Shown here one piece after another: positions 1 through 7,850 of a stretch of DNA of 63,589 nt. The notes under the pieces are model-generated. The model saw nothing but the letters and a program-made list of their open reading frames with translations, was not told where the DNA came from and made no database searches. Position 1 is the first letter of the stretch. Every line of letters starts with the position of its first letter. The stretch spans positions 1 through 63,589 of the forward strand of contig NZ_FOXM01000019.1 in assembly GCF_900115715.1 (NCBI RefSeq), read 5' to 3'. The stretch is from Geopseudomonas sagittaria. Its GTDB lineage: Bacteria > Pseudomonadota > Gammaproteobacteria > Pseudomonadales > Pseudomonadaceae. Both the position numbers and the translations under genes were made by a program.

Positions 1-1195
1 GCTGGACGATGAACAGGTTCATCCCCAGCGGCGGGGTGATCAGGCCGATCTCCACCACCATCAGCGCCAGGATGCCGAACCAGATCGACTTCGAGGACTC
101 GTCCAGGCCGAAGAAGTCCAGGCCCATGATCATCGGGTAGAAGATCGGGATGGTCAGCAGGATCATCGCCAGCGAGTCCATCACGCAGCCGAGGATCAGG
201 TAGGTGACGAGGATGGCGAGCAGCACCAGCATCGGCGCCATGCCGCTGTTCTTCACCCATTCGGCCAGCTCGGTGGGCATCTGGGTCAGCGCCAGGCCGG
301 AGTTGAGCAGATCGGCGCCGAGCAGCACGAGGAAGATCATCGCGGTGGTTTCCGCGGTGCCGAGCAGGCTGGTGCGGATGCCTTCCCAGCGCATGCCGCC
401 CTGGACCACCGCGAGGATGCCGCAGGCCGCGGCGCCGATCGAGGCCGCCTCGGTGGGGTTGGACCAGCCGCCGTAGATGCCGACGATCACCACCACAAAC
501 ACGCCGATCACCGGCAGCACGTTGACGAAGGCCTTGAGGCGTTCGGCGCTGCCGGCCTTGGCCTGCTCGTGGTCGTGACCGCCCTCGCGGGCGACCATGA
601 TGCGCAGCACGACCATGTAGCCGATGGCGGCGAGGATGCCGGGGATCACTGCGGCGACGAACAGCTTGGCGATCGACTCCTGGGTCAGCACGGCGTAGAT
701 GATCAGCGGCACCGACGGCGGAATCAGGATGCCCAGGGTGCCGCCGGCCGCCACCGTGGCGGTGGCCAGACGGCCGGAGTAGTTGTGCCGGCGCAGCTCG
801 GGCAGCGCCACGTGGCTCATGGTCGCCGCGGTGGCCAGCGAGGAGCCGCAGATCGCGCCGAAGCCGGCGCAGGCGCCGATCGCCGACATGCCGATGCCGC
901 CCTTCCAGTGGCCGATGAAGGCCGCCGCGCAGCGGAAGATCGCCCGCGACAGGCCGCCGTGGGTGGCGAACTGGCCCATCAGCACGAACAGCGGAATCAC
1001 CGCCAGGTCGTAGTTGGACAGCCGCGAGTAGGCGAGGTTGTTGAGGGTAAACAGCAGCGACGACAGGTCGCCGTCGTTGACCGCCCAGAAGCAGGCCGCG
1101 CCGCCGATCAGCATGGTGATGCCGATATGCACGCGCAGCGCCAGCAGGGTGAGGGTGATCGCCAGGGCAATCAGGCCGAGACTCAGACCGCTCAT
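1..1195 (-). CDS. dctM: TRAP transporter large permease DctM (3' end beyond window)
   Basis: This is the large membrane subunit of a tripartite ATP-independent periplasmic transporter, which carries out ion-driven uptake of an organic acid. The translated frame is almost entirely hydrophobic helices, with family-typical stretches such as GACAGFGAICGSSLATAATM and GGTLGILIPPSVPLIIYAV in the first half and LITPPLGMNLF near the cut edge. About 398 codons are present, of the roughly 430 usual, and the C-terminus lies outside the window. The ATG at 1195 overlaps the stop of the small permease gene as ATGA, so the two are translationally coupled. The family is certain; the substrate is inferred as phenylacetate or another aromatic acid from the neighbouring paa genes. 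Confidence 0.93.
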   Translation of the reverse strand, partial: MSGLSLGLIALAITLTLLALRVHIGITMLIGGAACFWAVNDGDLSSLLFTLNNLAYSRLSNYDLAVIPLFVLMGQFATHGGLSRAIFRCAAAFIGHWKGGIGMSAIGACAGFGAICGSSLATAATMSHVALPELRRHNYSGRLATATVAAGGTLGILIPPSVPLIIYAVLTQESIAKLFVAAVIPGILAAIGYMVVLRIMVAREGGHDHEQAKAGSAERLKAFVNVLPVIGVFVVVIVGIYGGWSNPTEAASIGAAACGILAVVQGGMRWEGIRTSLLGTAETTAMIFLVLLGADLLNSGLALTQMPTELAEWVKNSGMAPMLVLLAILVTYLILGCVMDSLAMILLTIPIFYPMIMGLDFFGLDESSKSIWFGILALMVVEIGLITPPLGMNLFIVQ

Positions 1196-1722
1196 GCGCG
1201 ACCTCCCGGAGCAACACAGATGAAGATCCGGTAGGCGCTGGCCAGCGCCAGCAGGATCAGGCTGGGGACGATCAGCAGCAGCGGAATCCACAGCGGAATC
1301 GACAGCAGGGTGGAGACGTCGCCGTACTCCAGGTTGTCGAACAGCTGCAGGCCGGTGCGCCAGGCGAGGATCAGCGCGGCGAGCAGGCACAGCAGATGGC
1401 CACAGGCATCCAGGCTGCGCTGCACGCCGGCGGACATCTTCATGGTGAAGGCGTCGACCTTGATGTGGGTGCCGCGCAGTTCGCACAGCGGCAGGAAGGT
1501 GGCGATCGCCACCGCCGCGCCCATCTCCATCAGCTCAATGTCACCGCGGATCGGGGTGGCGAACAGCTTGCGGCCGATGATCGAGATCAGCGACATGTTG
1601 ATCAGCGCCAGCAGCACCAGGCCACCGGCGAGGGCAAAGCCTTGGCAGGCCAGAAAAAGAACGCGGCCCAGTGGGCCGCGTTGCAGTTCCAGGCCGCCTT
1701 CGAAGGAAAGCGACTCGGCCAT
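1192..1722 (-). CDS. dctQ: TRAP transporter small permease DctQ
   Basis: The 176-residue protein has four predicted membrane helices (about residues 22-48, 63-83, 103-123 and 141-165), the normal size and layout of a DctQ small permease. It contains the family-like segment ELMEMGAAVAIATFLPLCEL. It sits between the binding protein, six bases upstream, and DctM, with which it overlaps by four bases, so dctPQM is a compact operon. It would form the membrane complex with DctM that receives substrate from DctP. No unusual features are seen. Confidence 0.9.
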   Translation of the reverse strand: MAESLSFEGGLELQRGPLGRVLFLACQGFALAGGLVLLALINMSLISIIGRKLFATPIRGDIELMEMGAAVAIATFLPLCELRGTHIKVDAFTMKMSAGVQRSLDACGHLLCLLAALILAWRTGLQLFDNLEYGDVSTLLSIPLWIPLLLIVPSLILLALASAYRIFICVAPGGRA

Positions 1723-1728
1723 GATGGA

Positions 1729-2772
1729 TTACCGGACCTGGGCCTGAGCCTGCTTCTGGGCTGCGGCAATCTCGCGCACTCCCTGCAGCAGGGCCGCGCC
1801 GTCGACGCCCTTGGCGGCGACTTCCTTGACCCAGTTCTGCGCCACCGGCTCGGCGGCCTTCTGCATGGCGGCGTAGTTTTCCGCGCTGATGTTGACGATC
1901 TGCTCGGCCGGGGTGGCCTTGATCGCGCCTTCCATGTGCTGGTCCCAGACGTTGCTGATCATGTTGTTGAGCGCCGGGCCGCTGTTGCGCTCGATGATCT
2001 CCTGCAGGTCCTTGGGCAGGCTGGCGAACTTCTTCTCGTTCATCAGCATGGTCAGCACGGTGCTGGTCAATGCCGGGGAGCCGGCCGGCGGCTCGCTGTG
2101 GAAGCTGGTCACTTCGTCGACCTTGACGTCGCGGATGGTGCTCCAGGTGAACAGCACGCCGTCGATCACGCCCTTGGACAGCGACTCGGTCATCTGCGGC
2201 GGCGGCATGCTCACCGGCGCGGCGCCGAGGGCCTCGACCAGCAGCGCCGAGGCGCGGTGCGAAGCGCGCAGCTTCATGCCGGTGAGGTCGTCGAGGCTGT
2301 CGATCGCCTTGCTGCGGGTATGGAAGCCCATGCCGCCGTCGCCGTGCATGGCCAGCACCTTGTAGCCCTTGAAGTCGTCCTGGGCGTACTGCTGGTAGAA
2401 GTTCCAGATGATCGGGTCGCCGTTGCGCGCACCGTAGGGAATCAGGAACGGCTGCTCGACCGCCTCGATGCGCGGGAACTTGCCCGGCGAGTAGGACGGT
2501 GCGGTCCAGACGATGTCGGCGACGCCGTTGCGCACCATGTCGGCCAGCTTGGCCGGGGTGCCGCCGAGCTGCATGGACGGATAGATCTGGCACTGCAGAC
2601 GGCCGGCGGACTCGTCCTTCAGCTTGGCGCACCAGGGCTCGAACATCTCGCGCTGCTGATAGGAGGTGGACGGCAGGAAGTGACCGAACTTGAGGGTATA
2701 GGTCTCGGCGGCCTGGGCGGAGGCGGCGCAAGCAACGGCGGTGACCAGGGCGGCCAGCTTGAGGCGGATCAT
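1729..2772 (-). CDS. dctP: TRAP transporter periplasmic solute-binding protein DctP
   Basis: The 347-residue protein begins with a Sec signal peptide (MIRLKLAALVTAVACAASAQA, cleaved after about residue 21) and continues as a DctP-type binding protein (TLKFGHFLPSTS..., then MKLRAS, whose Arg normally pairs with the substrate carboxylate). The start at 2772 is chosen because GGGAG lies about eight bases upstream and the signal peptide begins there; a frame extension to 2844 is not needed. It is the first gene of the dctPQM operon. Its promoter closely resembles that of paaF, which points to phenylacetate or a related acid as ligand. The ligand itself cannot be read from the sequence. Confidence 0.9.
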   Translation of the reverse strand: MIRLKLAALVTAVACAASAQAAETYTLKFGHFLPSTSYQQREMFEPWCAKLKDESAGRLQCQIYPSMQLGGTPAKLADMVRNGVADIVWTAPSYSPGKFPRIEAVEQPFLIPYGARNGDPIIWNFYQQYAQDDFKGYKVLAMHGDGGMGFHTRSKAIDSLDDLTGMKLRASHRASALLVEALGAAPVSMPPPQMTESLSKGVIDGVLFTWSTIRDVKVDEVTSFHSEPPAGSPALTSTVLTMLMNEKKFASLPKDLQEIIERNSGPALNNMISNVWDQHMEGAIKATPAEQIVNISAENYAAMQKAAEPVAQNWVKEVAAKGVDGAALLQGVREIAAAQKQAQAQVR

Positions 2773-2872
2773 GGGGTGCTCCCGAATTATTCTTGTATCG
2801 GCTTGTTGGGCTTTGGGGGCTCTGGCTGCATGCGCTGCTGCCACAGGCAGTCAGGCAAAGCCGCACGTTCGG

Positions 2873-2900
2873 AGCATACCCAAAAAGAGATACAGATCAA
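2873..2900 (-). promoter_or_regulatory. Predicted dctP promoter, near-copy of the paaF promoter
   Basis: On the minus strand TTGATC (2900-2895) and TATGCT (2878-2873) form -35 and -10 boxes with a 16-bp spacer. The whole block differs from the paaF promoter at 13186-13213 at only a few positions and shares TTGATCnGTATCnCTTTnTGGGTAT. It lies about 100 bases upstream of the dctP start. The rest of the 358-base gap between dctP and paaX (2773-3130) is AT-richer and holds no gene that I can support. Confidence 0.6.
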
Positions 2901-3130
2901 CAGGAAAAAAGTCTATTTAGGTATCCCTTACACCAAAACCCGTGAGCACCGGACAACCGGCCAGGCGCCAGCCGATCGAGCAAAAGCCGTCAAACCCTTG
3001 TTTTAGAGCACTTATCAAGCAAGCAGAGACCCGGCACGCCGTTCTGCAAGCGATACAAAAAACATAACCGAAGGCTTTCTATCGAATAAACATTCTTGAC
3101 CCGCGGCCGCCGCCGACCGCGTGCGCGGGC

Positions 3131-4054
3131 CTACTGCAGCCCGCCGAAGCGCCGCTGGAAGCTCTCGCCGGCCTCCGGCAGCGGGCCCTCGGCGGTTTCC
3201 AGCACCTGGTTCAGCCACTGTTCGGCCGGCGCGCAGATCAGCCGGTAGATGTTGCGGCACAGCTGGCGCGCGGCGCGGCCTTCCCAGTCGCCGGGGAGCA
3301 GCTCGTCGGGCAGCTGCGGGTCGCGCAGCAGCAGCTTGCGGTATTCGTGGATCAGCAGGGTGCGGGCCAGGAAGCAGTCCTGCGGATCGAGCTGCGCCTG
3401 CTCGCGCAGCGCCTGCCACAGCGGGCGGAACAGCTGGATGAACTCGCTGTAGTGGGAGCCGAGCACGTCGATCTTCCAGCTCTCCTTGACCTGCAGGCGC
3501 AGCGCCCGGGAGGCCAGCACCTCCTGGGTGGTGGTCTCGAACAGGATGGTGTCGTCCAGCGCCTCCAGCTCCTGCAGGGTCGCCGCCACGTCGGCGCGGT
3601 CGCAGCGCGGGCTGGCCAGCACGGTCGGCGCCAGCGCGCCGAAGCCCTGCCACTCCAGCTCCTCGCGCACCTGCTTGCGCTTGTTGGGCTCCAGCTGCGA
3701 CAGCACCGCCAGGCACCAGGTGCCGTCCCAGGCCGGCACGTTGCTGCTGTAGATGCGCTTGAAGGCCTTCTCGAAGCGCCGCCGGCCGGCGCCGGTCAGG
3801 CTGTAGTAGCTGCGCCGACCGACCTTGTCGGCCTTCAGCCAGCCGTCCTTGGTCAGGCGGAACACCGAGGTGCGGATCAGCCGCTGGTTGATGCCCATCG
3901 GCTCGAGCAGCTGGATCAGGCTGCCCAGCCACACCGCGCCGCCATGGGGTTCGATGGCATCGCCATACACGGTGACGATCAGCGAGCTGGCACGGATGGG
4001 CGTCTGCTGCTGGAAGCGCTGGATCAGATTGGCCAGAGGGGCGAGGGAAGTCAT
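3131..4054 (-). CDS. paaX: Phenylacetate-pathway transcriptional repressor PaaX
   Basis: The 307-residue protein matches PaaX over its length. It has an N-terminal winged helix (about residues 10-85, including IRTSVFRLTKDGWL and GRRSYYSLT), a central ligand-binding region and the C-terminal PaaX domain. In E. coli PaaX represses paa promoters and is released by phenylacetyl-CoA, and the same role is inferred here. The start at 4054 gives the usual PaaX N-terminus, although the ribosome-binding site is weak. It lies between the TRAP operon on the same strand and the divergent aau operon, so its upstream region may also serve aauB. Confidence 0.93.
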   Translation of the reverse strand: MTSLAPLANLIQRFQQQTPIRASSLIVTVYGDAIEPHGGAVWLGSLIQLLEPMGINQRLIRTSVFRLTKDGWLKADKVGRRSYYSLTGAGRRRFEKAFKRIYSSNVPAWDGTWCLAVLSQLEPNKRKQVREELEWQGFGALAPTVLASPRCDRADVAATLQELEALDDTILFETTTQEVLASRALRLQVKESWKIDVLGSHYSEFIQLFRPLWQALREQAQLDPQDCFLARTLLIHEYRKLLLRDPQLPDELLPGDWEGRAARQLCRNIYRLICAPAEQWLNQVLETAEGPLPEAGESFQRRFGGLQ

Positions 4055-4160
4055 GGGAGCAGGGAATGGCCGAAAAAACGCGACTATACCTAGGGGATCG
4101 GGGCGAATGCTACAACCCGACCGCACCACTCGGACATTCCGCCAGCGCGCTGCACGACCG

Positions 4161-4205
4161 GGCGCATGGCACAGGCAGACAAGCATTTGGCAGACACAGC
4201 AATGC
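4161..4205 (+). promoter_or_regulatory. Candidate FeaR operator upstream of aauB
   Basis: Two TGGCA half-sites at 4167-4171 and 4188-4192 form a direct repeat with 21-bp periodicity, typical of AraC-family activators. The blocks GGCGCATGGCACAGGC and TGGCAGACACAGCAATGC recur almost unchanged upstream of feaB at 9485-9518. The site lies 87-131 bases before the aauB start. Assignment to FeaR is inferred from the shared occurrence and the FeaR gene next door. Confidence 0.5.
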
Positions 4206-4291
4206 AGCGCCGCCCGCCTGCCGGCAGACTCGAAGTGGCCAATCCACCGCGTCAAGAGCGCGGTCCAACAACTAGAACAGGGAGCCATCCC

Positions 4292-5434
4292 ATGCGAATA
4301 AGCCCCATCCTTGCCCGCACCGCGCTGGCGCTCGGCATCGTGCTGGCCGGCGCCGCCCACGCCGAGCTGCCGGTGGAGAAGGAAGGCCAGGTCACCCTGC
4401 CCTTCCCGCCGGAGCCGCACCGCGCCTACATCGTCGACGTCGAGTTCGAGAACATGATCGCCACCCGCGTGGTGGTGGTCGATCCGGACAACAAGCGCAT
4501 GCTCGGCATGCTCAGCACCGGCGGCATGGCGCCGATGGTGCCCTCACGCGACCAGAAGCTGCTCTACACCGCCGACACCTACTGGTCGCGCTACGTGCGC
4601 GGCACCCGCACCGACATGCTGACCGCCTGGGACAGCTCGACCCTGTCGCCGCTCTGGGAGGTGGAGATTCCGCCCAAGCGCGCCAACAGCATCACCGAGC
4701 GCTACGCGCTGACCACCAGCAGCGACGACCGCTTCGTCTACGTCTACAACTTCACCCCGTCCACCTCGGTGACCGTGGTCGACATCCAGGCGCGCAAGGT
4801 GGCCAGCGAGGTCGCCATCGGCGGCTGCATCCTCAACTACCCGGTGGGCGCGCGGCGCTTCGCCTCGCTGTGCGGCGATGGCAGCCTGCAGGTGGTGACC
4901 CTCAACGACCAGGGCCAGGAGGTCTCCCGCCACCAGACGCCGATGTTCGACCCCAACCAGGTCAAGATGGTCGAGCGCGCGGTGGCCAAGGGCGACACCT
5001 ACTACTTCACCACCACCGAGGGGGTGATCCACCCGGTCGACCTGTCCGGCGACAAGCCGAAGTTCCTGCCGACCTGGTCTCTCGTCAGCGACGAGGAGAA
5101 GAAGGCCGGCTGGGCACCCGGCGGCTGGCAGACCATGGCGCTGGCGCCCAAGCTCGATCGCCTCTACGTGCTGATGCACCCCGACCACAAGCCGCTGAAC
5201 TGGGAAGACCCGAGCACCATCGTCTGGGCCTTCGATCTGAAGAGCGGCAAGAAGATCGCCACCCTCGAGGCGCCCGGCCTGATGTGGAGCCTGCACGCCA
5301 CCAGCGACGACGCCCCGCTGCTGCTCGCCAGCACCGTCACCGGCGGTCTGGAGATCTTCGACCTGAACAGCGGCAAGCACACCGGCAGCATGGAGAAGGT
5401 CGCCAAGACCCCGACACTGGTGCAGAGCCACTGA
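4292..5434 (+). CDS. aauB: Aralkylamine (aromatic amine) dehydrogenase heavy chain
   Basis: This is the large beta-propeller subunit of a periplasmic quinoprotein amine dehydrogenase that oxidises primary aromatic amines to aldehydes. The 380-residue protein has a signal peptide (cleavage after about AHA-24) and repeated blade-like segments, with no quinone-forming residues of its own. AAGGAG-like CAGGGAG before 4292 sets the start. Heavy chains of aromatic amine and methylamine dehydrogenases are homologous. I favour the aromatic type because the gene order aauBEDA plus a cytochrome matches the Alcaligenes faecalis aau cluster, and because phenylacetaldehyde dehydrogenase and the paa genes adjoin. 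Confidence 0.85.
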   Translation: MRISPILARTALALGIVLAGAAHAELPVEKEGQVTLPFPPEPHRAYIVDVEFENMIATRVVVVDPDNKRMLGMLSTGGMAPMVPSRDQKLLYTADTYWSRYVRGTRTDMLTAWDSSTLSPLWEVEIPPKRANSITERYALTTSSDDRFVYVYNFTPSTSVTVVDIQARKVASEVAIGGCILNYPVGARRFASLCGDGSLQVVTLNDQGQEVSRHQTPMFDPNQVKMVERAVAKGDTYYFTTTEGVIHPVDLSGDKPKFLPTWSLVSDEEKKAGWAPGGWQTMALAPKLDRLYVLMHPDHKPLNWEDPSTIVWAFDLKSGKKIATLEAPGLMWSLHATSDDAPLLLASTVTGGLEIFDLNSGKHTGSMEKVAKTPTLVQSH

Positions 5435-5444
5435 GGAGCTTGCC

Positions 5445-5984
5445 ATGCCACTCGATCCGATCCTGATCTACGCCTGCGCCCTGGCGCTGGCCGCGATCCT
5501 CGCCACGGCGGCGACCCACAAGCTGCGCGCGCCACGCTGGTTCGCCGCGCAGCTGGAAGCCTACGCCCTGCTGCCGGCGGCGCTGGTCAGGCCGGCGGCA
5601 CGCGCCCTGCCGCTGCTCGAGGGCGCCGTCGCCCTCGGCCTGCTGCTGCCGGTCAGCCGCGGCCTGGCGGCGCTGGCGGCGGCGGCGCTGATGCTGGCCT
5701 ACGCCGGCGCCATCGCCGTCAACCTGTGGCGCGGGCGCCGCGACATCGATTGCGGCTGCGCCGGTCCCGGCGAAAGCCAGCCGCTGCGGCCGATCCTGCT
5801 GCTGCGCAATGCCGTGCTGCTCGGCTTCGCCCTGCTCGCCGCGTTGCCCGCGCTGGCCCGCGACCTCGGCGCCTTCGACGGCTTCGTCGCCCTCGCCGCC
5901 GCTGCGGTGGTCCTGCTGCTCTACGCGGCGGCCGACGGTCTGCTGACCAACGCCCCGCGCCTGCTCAAACTGACTGGAAGGTAA
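5445..5984 (+). CDS. aauE: Amine dehydrogenase maturation membrane protein AauE/MauE
   Basis: The 179-residue integral membrane protein has about four or five helices and a cytoplasm-proximal or periplasm-facing loop with DIDCGCAGPG. It is related to MauE and the DoxX/methylamine-utilisation fold. MauE proteins are required for a stable, disulphide-rich small subunit in the periplasm. The CGC pair is consistent with thiol transfer to AauD, which is inference. It starts ten bases after aauB and ends four bases before aauD, so it is part of the same operon. Confidence 0.85.
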   Translation: MPLDPILIYACALALAAILATAATHKLRAPRWFAAQLEAYALLPAALVRPAARALPLLEGAVALGLLLPVSRGLAALAAAALMLAYAGAIAVNLWRGRRDIDCGCAGPGESQPLRPILLLRNAVLLGFALLAALPALARDLGAFDGFVALAAAAVVLLLYAAADGLLTNAPRLLKLTGR

Positions 5985-5988
5985 AAAT

Positions 5989-6618
5989 ATGGAAGGCCTG
6001 ATCATTTCCAACATCCTGCTCTGGGTCCTGCTGATCGTCCTCGCCTTCGTGGTCATGGGCCTGGTGCGCCAGATCGGCGTGCTGCACGCGCGCATCGCCC
6101 CGGCCGGCGCGCTGATGATCGACAAGGGCGTGGCGGTCAACGAACCGGCGCCGCAGGTCACCGCCGCCGACCGCCAGGGTCGCCCGGTGAACTTCGGCTA
6201 CCCCGGCGACCAGGGCCAGCTGCTGTTCTTCCTGTCGCCGACCTGCCCGATCTGCAAGTCGCTGCTGCCGGCGATCAAGGCGGTCGGCAAGGCGCGCCCG
6301 GATCTGCAGGTGGTCTACGTCAGCGACGGCGACATGGACGCCCAGGCCGCGCTGATCCGCGAGTTCAAGCTGGACGACGCGCCCTACGTGGTCGGCCCGG
6401 AAGTCGGCATGACCTACCAGATCGGCAAGCTGCCCTACGCGGTGCTGATCGACAAGGCCGGCACCCTGCGCGCCAAGGGCCTGGTCAACTCGCGCGAGCA
6501 TCTGGACAGCCTGTTCGAGGCCGAACAGATGGGCATCGCCTCGCTGCAGGACTACCTGCACGGCCATGACCACGCTCACGTCCATAACCACGACCATGCC
6601 GTGAAGACCCACCCCTAA
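5989..6618 (+). CDS. aauD: Thioredoxin-like maturation protein AauD/MauD with His-rich tail
   Basis: The 209-residue protein has an N-terminal membrane anchor (about residues 5-26) and a periplasmic thioredoxin-like domain with the redox motif CPIC (Cys86 and Cys89, in LSPTCPICK). MauD proteins help form or isomerise the six disulphides of the TTQ-bearing small subunit. The last 20 or so residues are unusually histidine-rich (HGHDHAHVHNHDHAVKTHP), which would be able to bind metal; whether that matters is unknown. The gene lies between aauE and aauA with short gaps. Confidence 0.87.
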   Translation: MEGLIISNILLWVLLIVLAFVVMGLVRQIGVLHARIAPAGALMIDKGVAVNEPAPQVTAADRQGRPVNFGYPGDQGQLLFFLSPTCPICKSLLPAIKAVGKARPDLQVVYVSDGDMDAQAALIREFKLDDAPYVVGPEVGMTYQIGKLPYAVLIDKAGTLRAKGLVNSREHLDSLFEAEQMGIASLQDYLHGHDHAHVHNHDHAVKTHP

Positions 6619-6639
6619 CCCGGCCCGAGGAGACACCCC

Positions 6640-7164
6640 ATGAAACTGCTGGATCTGTTGTTCGAGCGCTCCGCGCGCCGGGTCGCCGACGTGACCTCGC
6701 GCCGCCAGGCGCTGTCGCGTCTCGGCTCCTGGCTGGTGGCCGGCGCCGCCCTGCCGCTGCTGCTGCCCATCGACCGCGCCGCCAAGGCGCATGCCGGCGA
6801 AACCGGCATCCCCGGCGACCCGGGCGATCCGAACAGCTGCGACTACTGGCGCTACTGCTCGGTGGACGGCTTCCTGTGCAACTGCTGCGGCGGCACCGCC
6901 ACCAGCTGCCCGCCCGGCACCGAAGTGTCGCAGGTGACCTGGGTCGGCACCTGCCGCAACCCGGCGGACGGCAAGGACTACATCATTTCCTACAACGACT
7001 GCTGCGGTAAGCACGCCTGCGGCCAGTGCGCCTGCACCCGCAACGACAGCGAGGAGCCGATGTACCGGCCGTTCAACAACAACGACGTCAACTGGTGCCT
7101 GGGCGCCAAGTCCAACAGCGTCTACCACTGCACCATCTCGGTGATCCGCGGCGTCGCGACGTGA
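6640..7164 (+). CDS. aauA: Aralkylamine dehydrogenase light chain (TTQ subunit)
   Basis: The 174-residue precursor has an N-terminus resembling a twin-arginine signal (SRRQALSRLGSWLVAG), which fits export of a folded subunit. The mature part has 14 cysteines, in keeping with the six-disulphide family. Trp101 and Trp152 are 51 residues apart, exactly the spacing of the two tryptophans that form tryptophan tryptophylquinone. Asp120, 19 residues after the first Trp, matches the catalytic Asp. A GAGGAG ribosome-binding site precedes 6640. No mauG-type dihaem gene for TTQ formation is visible in the window; the Alcaligenes aau cluster likewise lacks one. Confidence 0.9.
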   Translation: MKLLDLLFERSARRVADVTSRRQALSRLGSWLVAGAALPLLLPIDRAAKAHAGETGIPGDPGDPNSCDYWRYCSVDGFLCNCCGGTATSCPPGTEVSQVTWVGTCRNPADGKDYIISYNDCCGKHACGQCACTRNDSEEPMYRPFNNNDVNWCLGAKSNSVYHCTISVIRGVAT

Positions 7165-7178
7165 GGGAGGGAGCCGCC

Positions 7179-7703
7179 ATGCGCCTGCTGATCCTCGCCG
7201 GGCTAGCCGCCGCACTGGCGGCTCCCCCGGCACTGGCCCGCGCCTTCCCCGACCCGCAGCAGAAGCCGGCACCGGGCAACGAGGCGCCGCAGACGCCGAT
7301 CGCCCAGGCCGGCTACAGCGCGGCGACCAACTACCAGCTGCAGTGCCGTGGCTGCCACCTGGGCAGCGGCGAAGGCGCGCCGCGCAACGACACGCCGAAG
7401 ATGGCCGGTTTCGTCGGCAATTTCCTGCGCGTCGCGGGCGGCCGCGAGTTCCTCGTCCGCGTCCCCGGCGTGGCCCAGGCCGCGCTGAGCGACGCGCAGA
7501 TCGCCGAGCTGCTCAACTGGATCCTCGAGCCCGGCGGCATGGCCGGCGCCAGCACCCCGGCGAACTTCCAGCCGTACAGCGCCGAGGAAGTGGGCAAGGT
7601 GCGCCACAACGCCCTGCTCAACCTGCCCGGCACCCGTGCCGGACTGATCGCACGGATGCGAGAGCAGGGCCTGGCCATCGAGGACGGCATGGGCACGCCG
7701 TAG
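7179..7703 (+). CDS. Small periplasmic monohaem cytochrome c of the aau operon
   Basis: The 174-residue protein has a signal peptide (to about ALA-20) and one c-type haem motif, CRGCH at residues 56-60, with Met75 in KMAGF as a possible axial ligand. The position directly after aauA corresponds to orf-2 of the Alcaligenes faecalis aau cluster, described as a small periplasmic monohaem cytochrome c. It may take electrons from the quinone cofactor or from azurin and pass them to the oxidase chain, which is inference. GGGAGGGAG immediately upstream supports the start at 7179. A terminator follows, so it ends the operon. Confidence 0.85.
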   Translation: MRLLILAGLAAALAAPPALARAFPDPQQKPAPGNEAPQTPIAQAGYSAATNYQLQCRGCHLGSGEGAPRNDTPKMAGFVGNFLRVAGGREFLVRVPGVAQAALSDAQIAELLNWILEPGGMAGASTPANFQPYSAEEVGKVRHNALLNLPGTRAGLIARMREQGLAIEDGMGTP

Positions 7704-7729
7704 TCTTTGCCGCAGCGGCTGCAACAACG

Positions 7730-7755
7730 CTCGGGCCGGCTTATGCCGGCCCGAG
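7730..7755 (+). terminator. Terminator after the aau operon
   Basis: A perfect 11-bp stem (CTCGGGCCGGC / GCCGGCCCGAG) with a TTAT loop is followed by TCGTTTGT. It sits 27 bases after the cytochrome stop codon and ends plus-strand transcription between two convergent operons. Confidence 0.75.
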
Positions 7756-7795
7756 TCGTTTGTGGCCCTGTTGCGCCCCAGTCGCAGCGCCGCAA

Positions 7796-7829
7796 ACAAA
7801 AACGGGCGAGGCATCGCTGCCCCGCCCGT
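7796..7829 (-). terminator. Terminator after feaB
   Basis: Read on the minus strand, a GC-rich stem (CGGGCGGGGC / GCCTCGCCCG, one G-T pair) with a six-base loop is followed by a TTTTTG run. It lies just past the feaB stop and faces the aau terminator. Confidence 0.75.
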
Positions 7830-7850
7830 CTTCACGGCCCGCTCGTTCAA

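Noticed and set aside
4292..7164. Methylamine dehydrogenase (mau) operon
   Set aside because: The order and helper set fit, but mauF, mauC, mauG, mauJ, mauM and mauN are missing and the context is phenylethylamine and phenylacetate, so the aromatic type is preferred.
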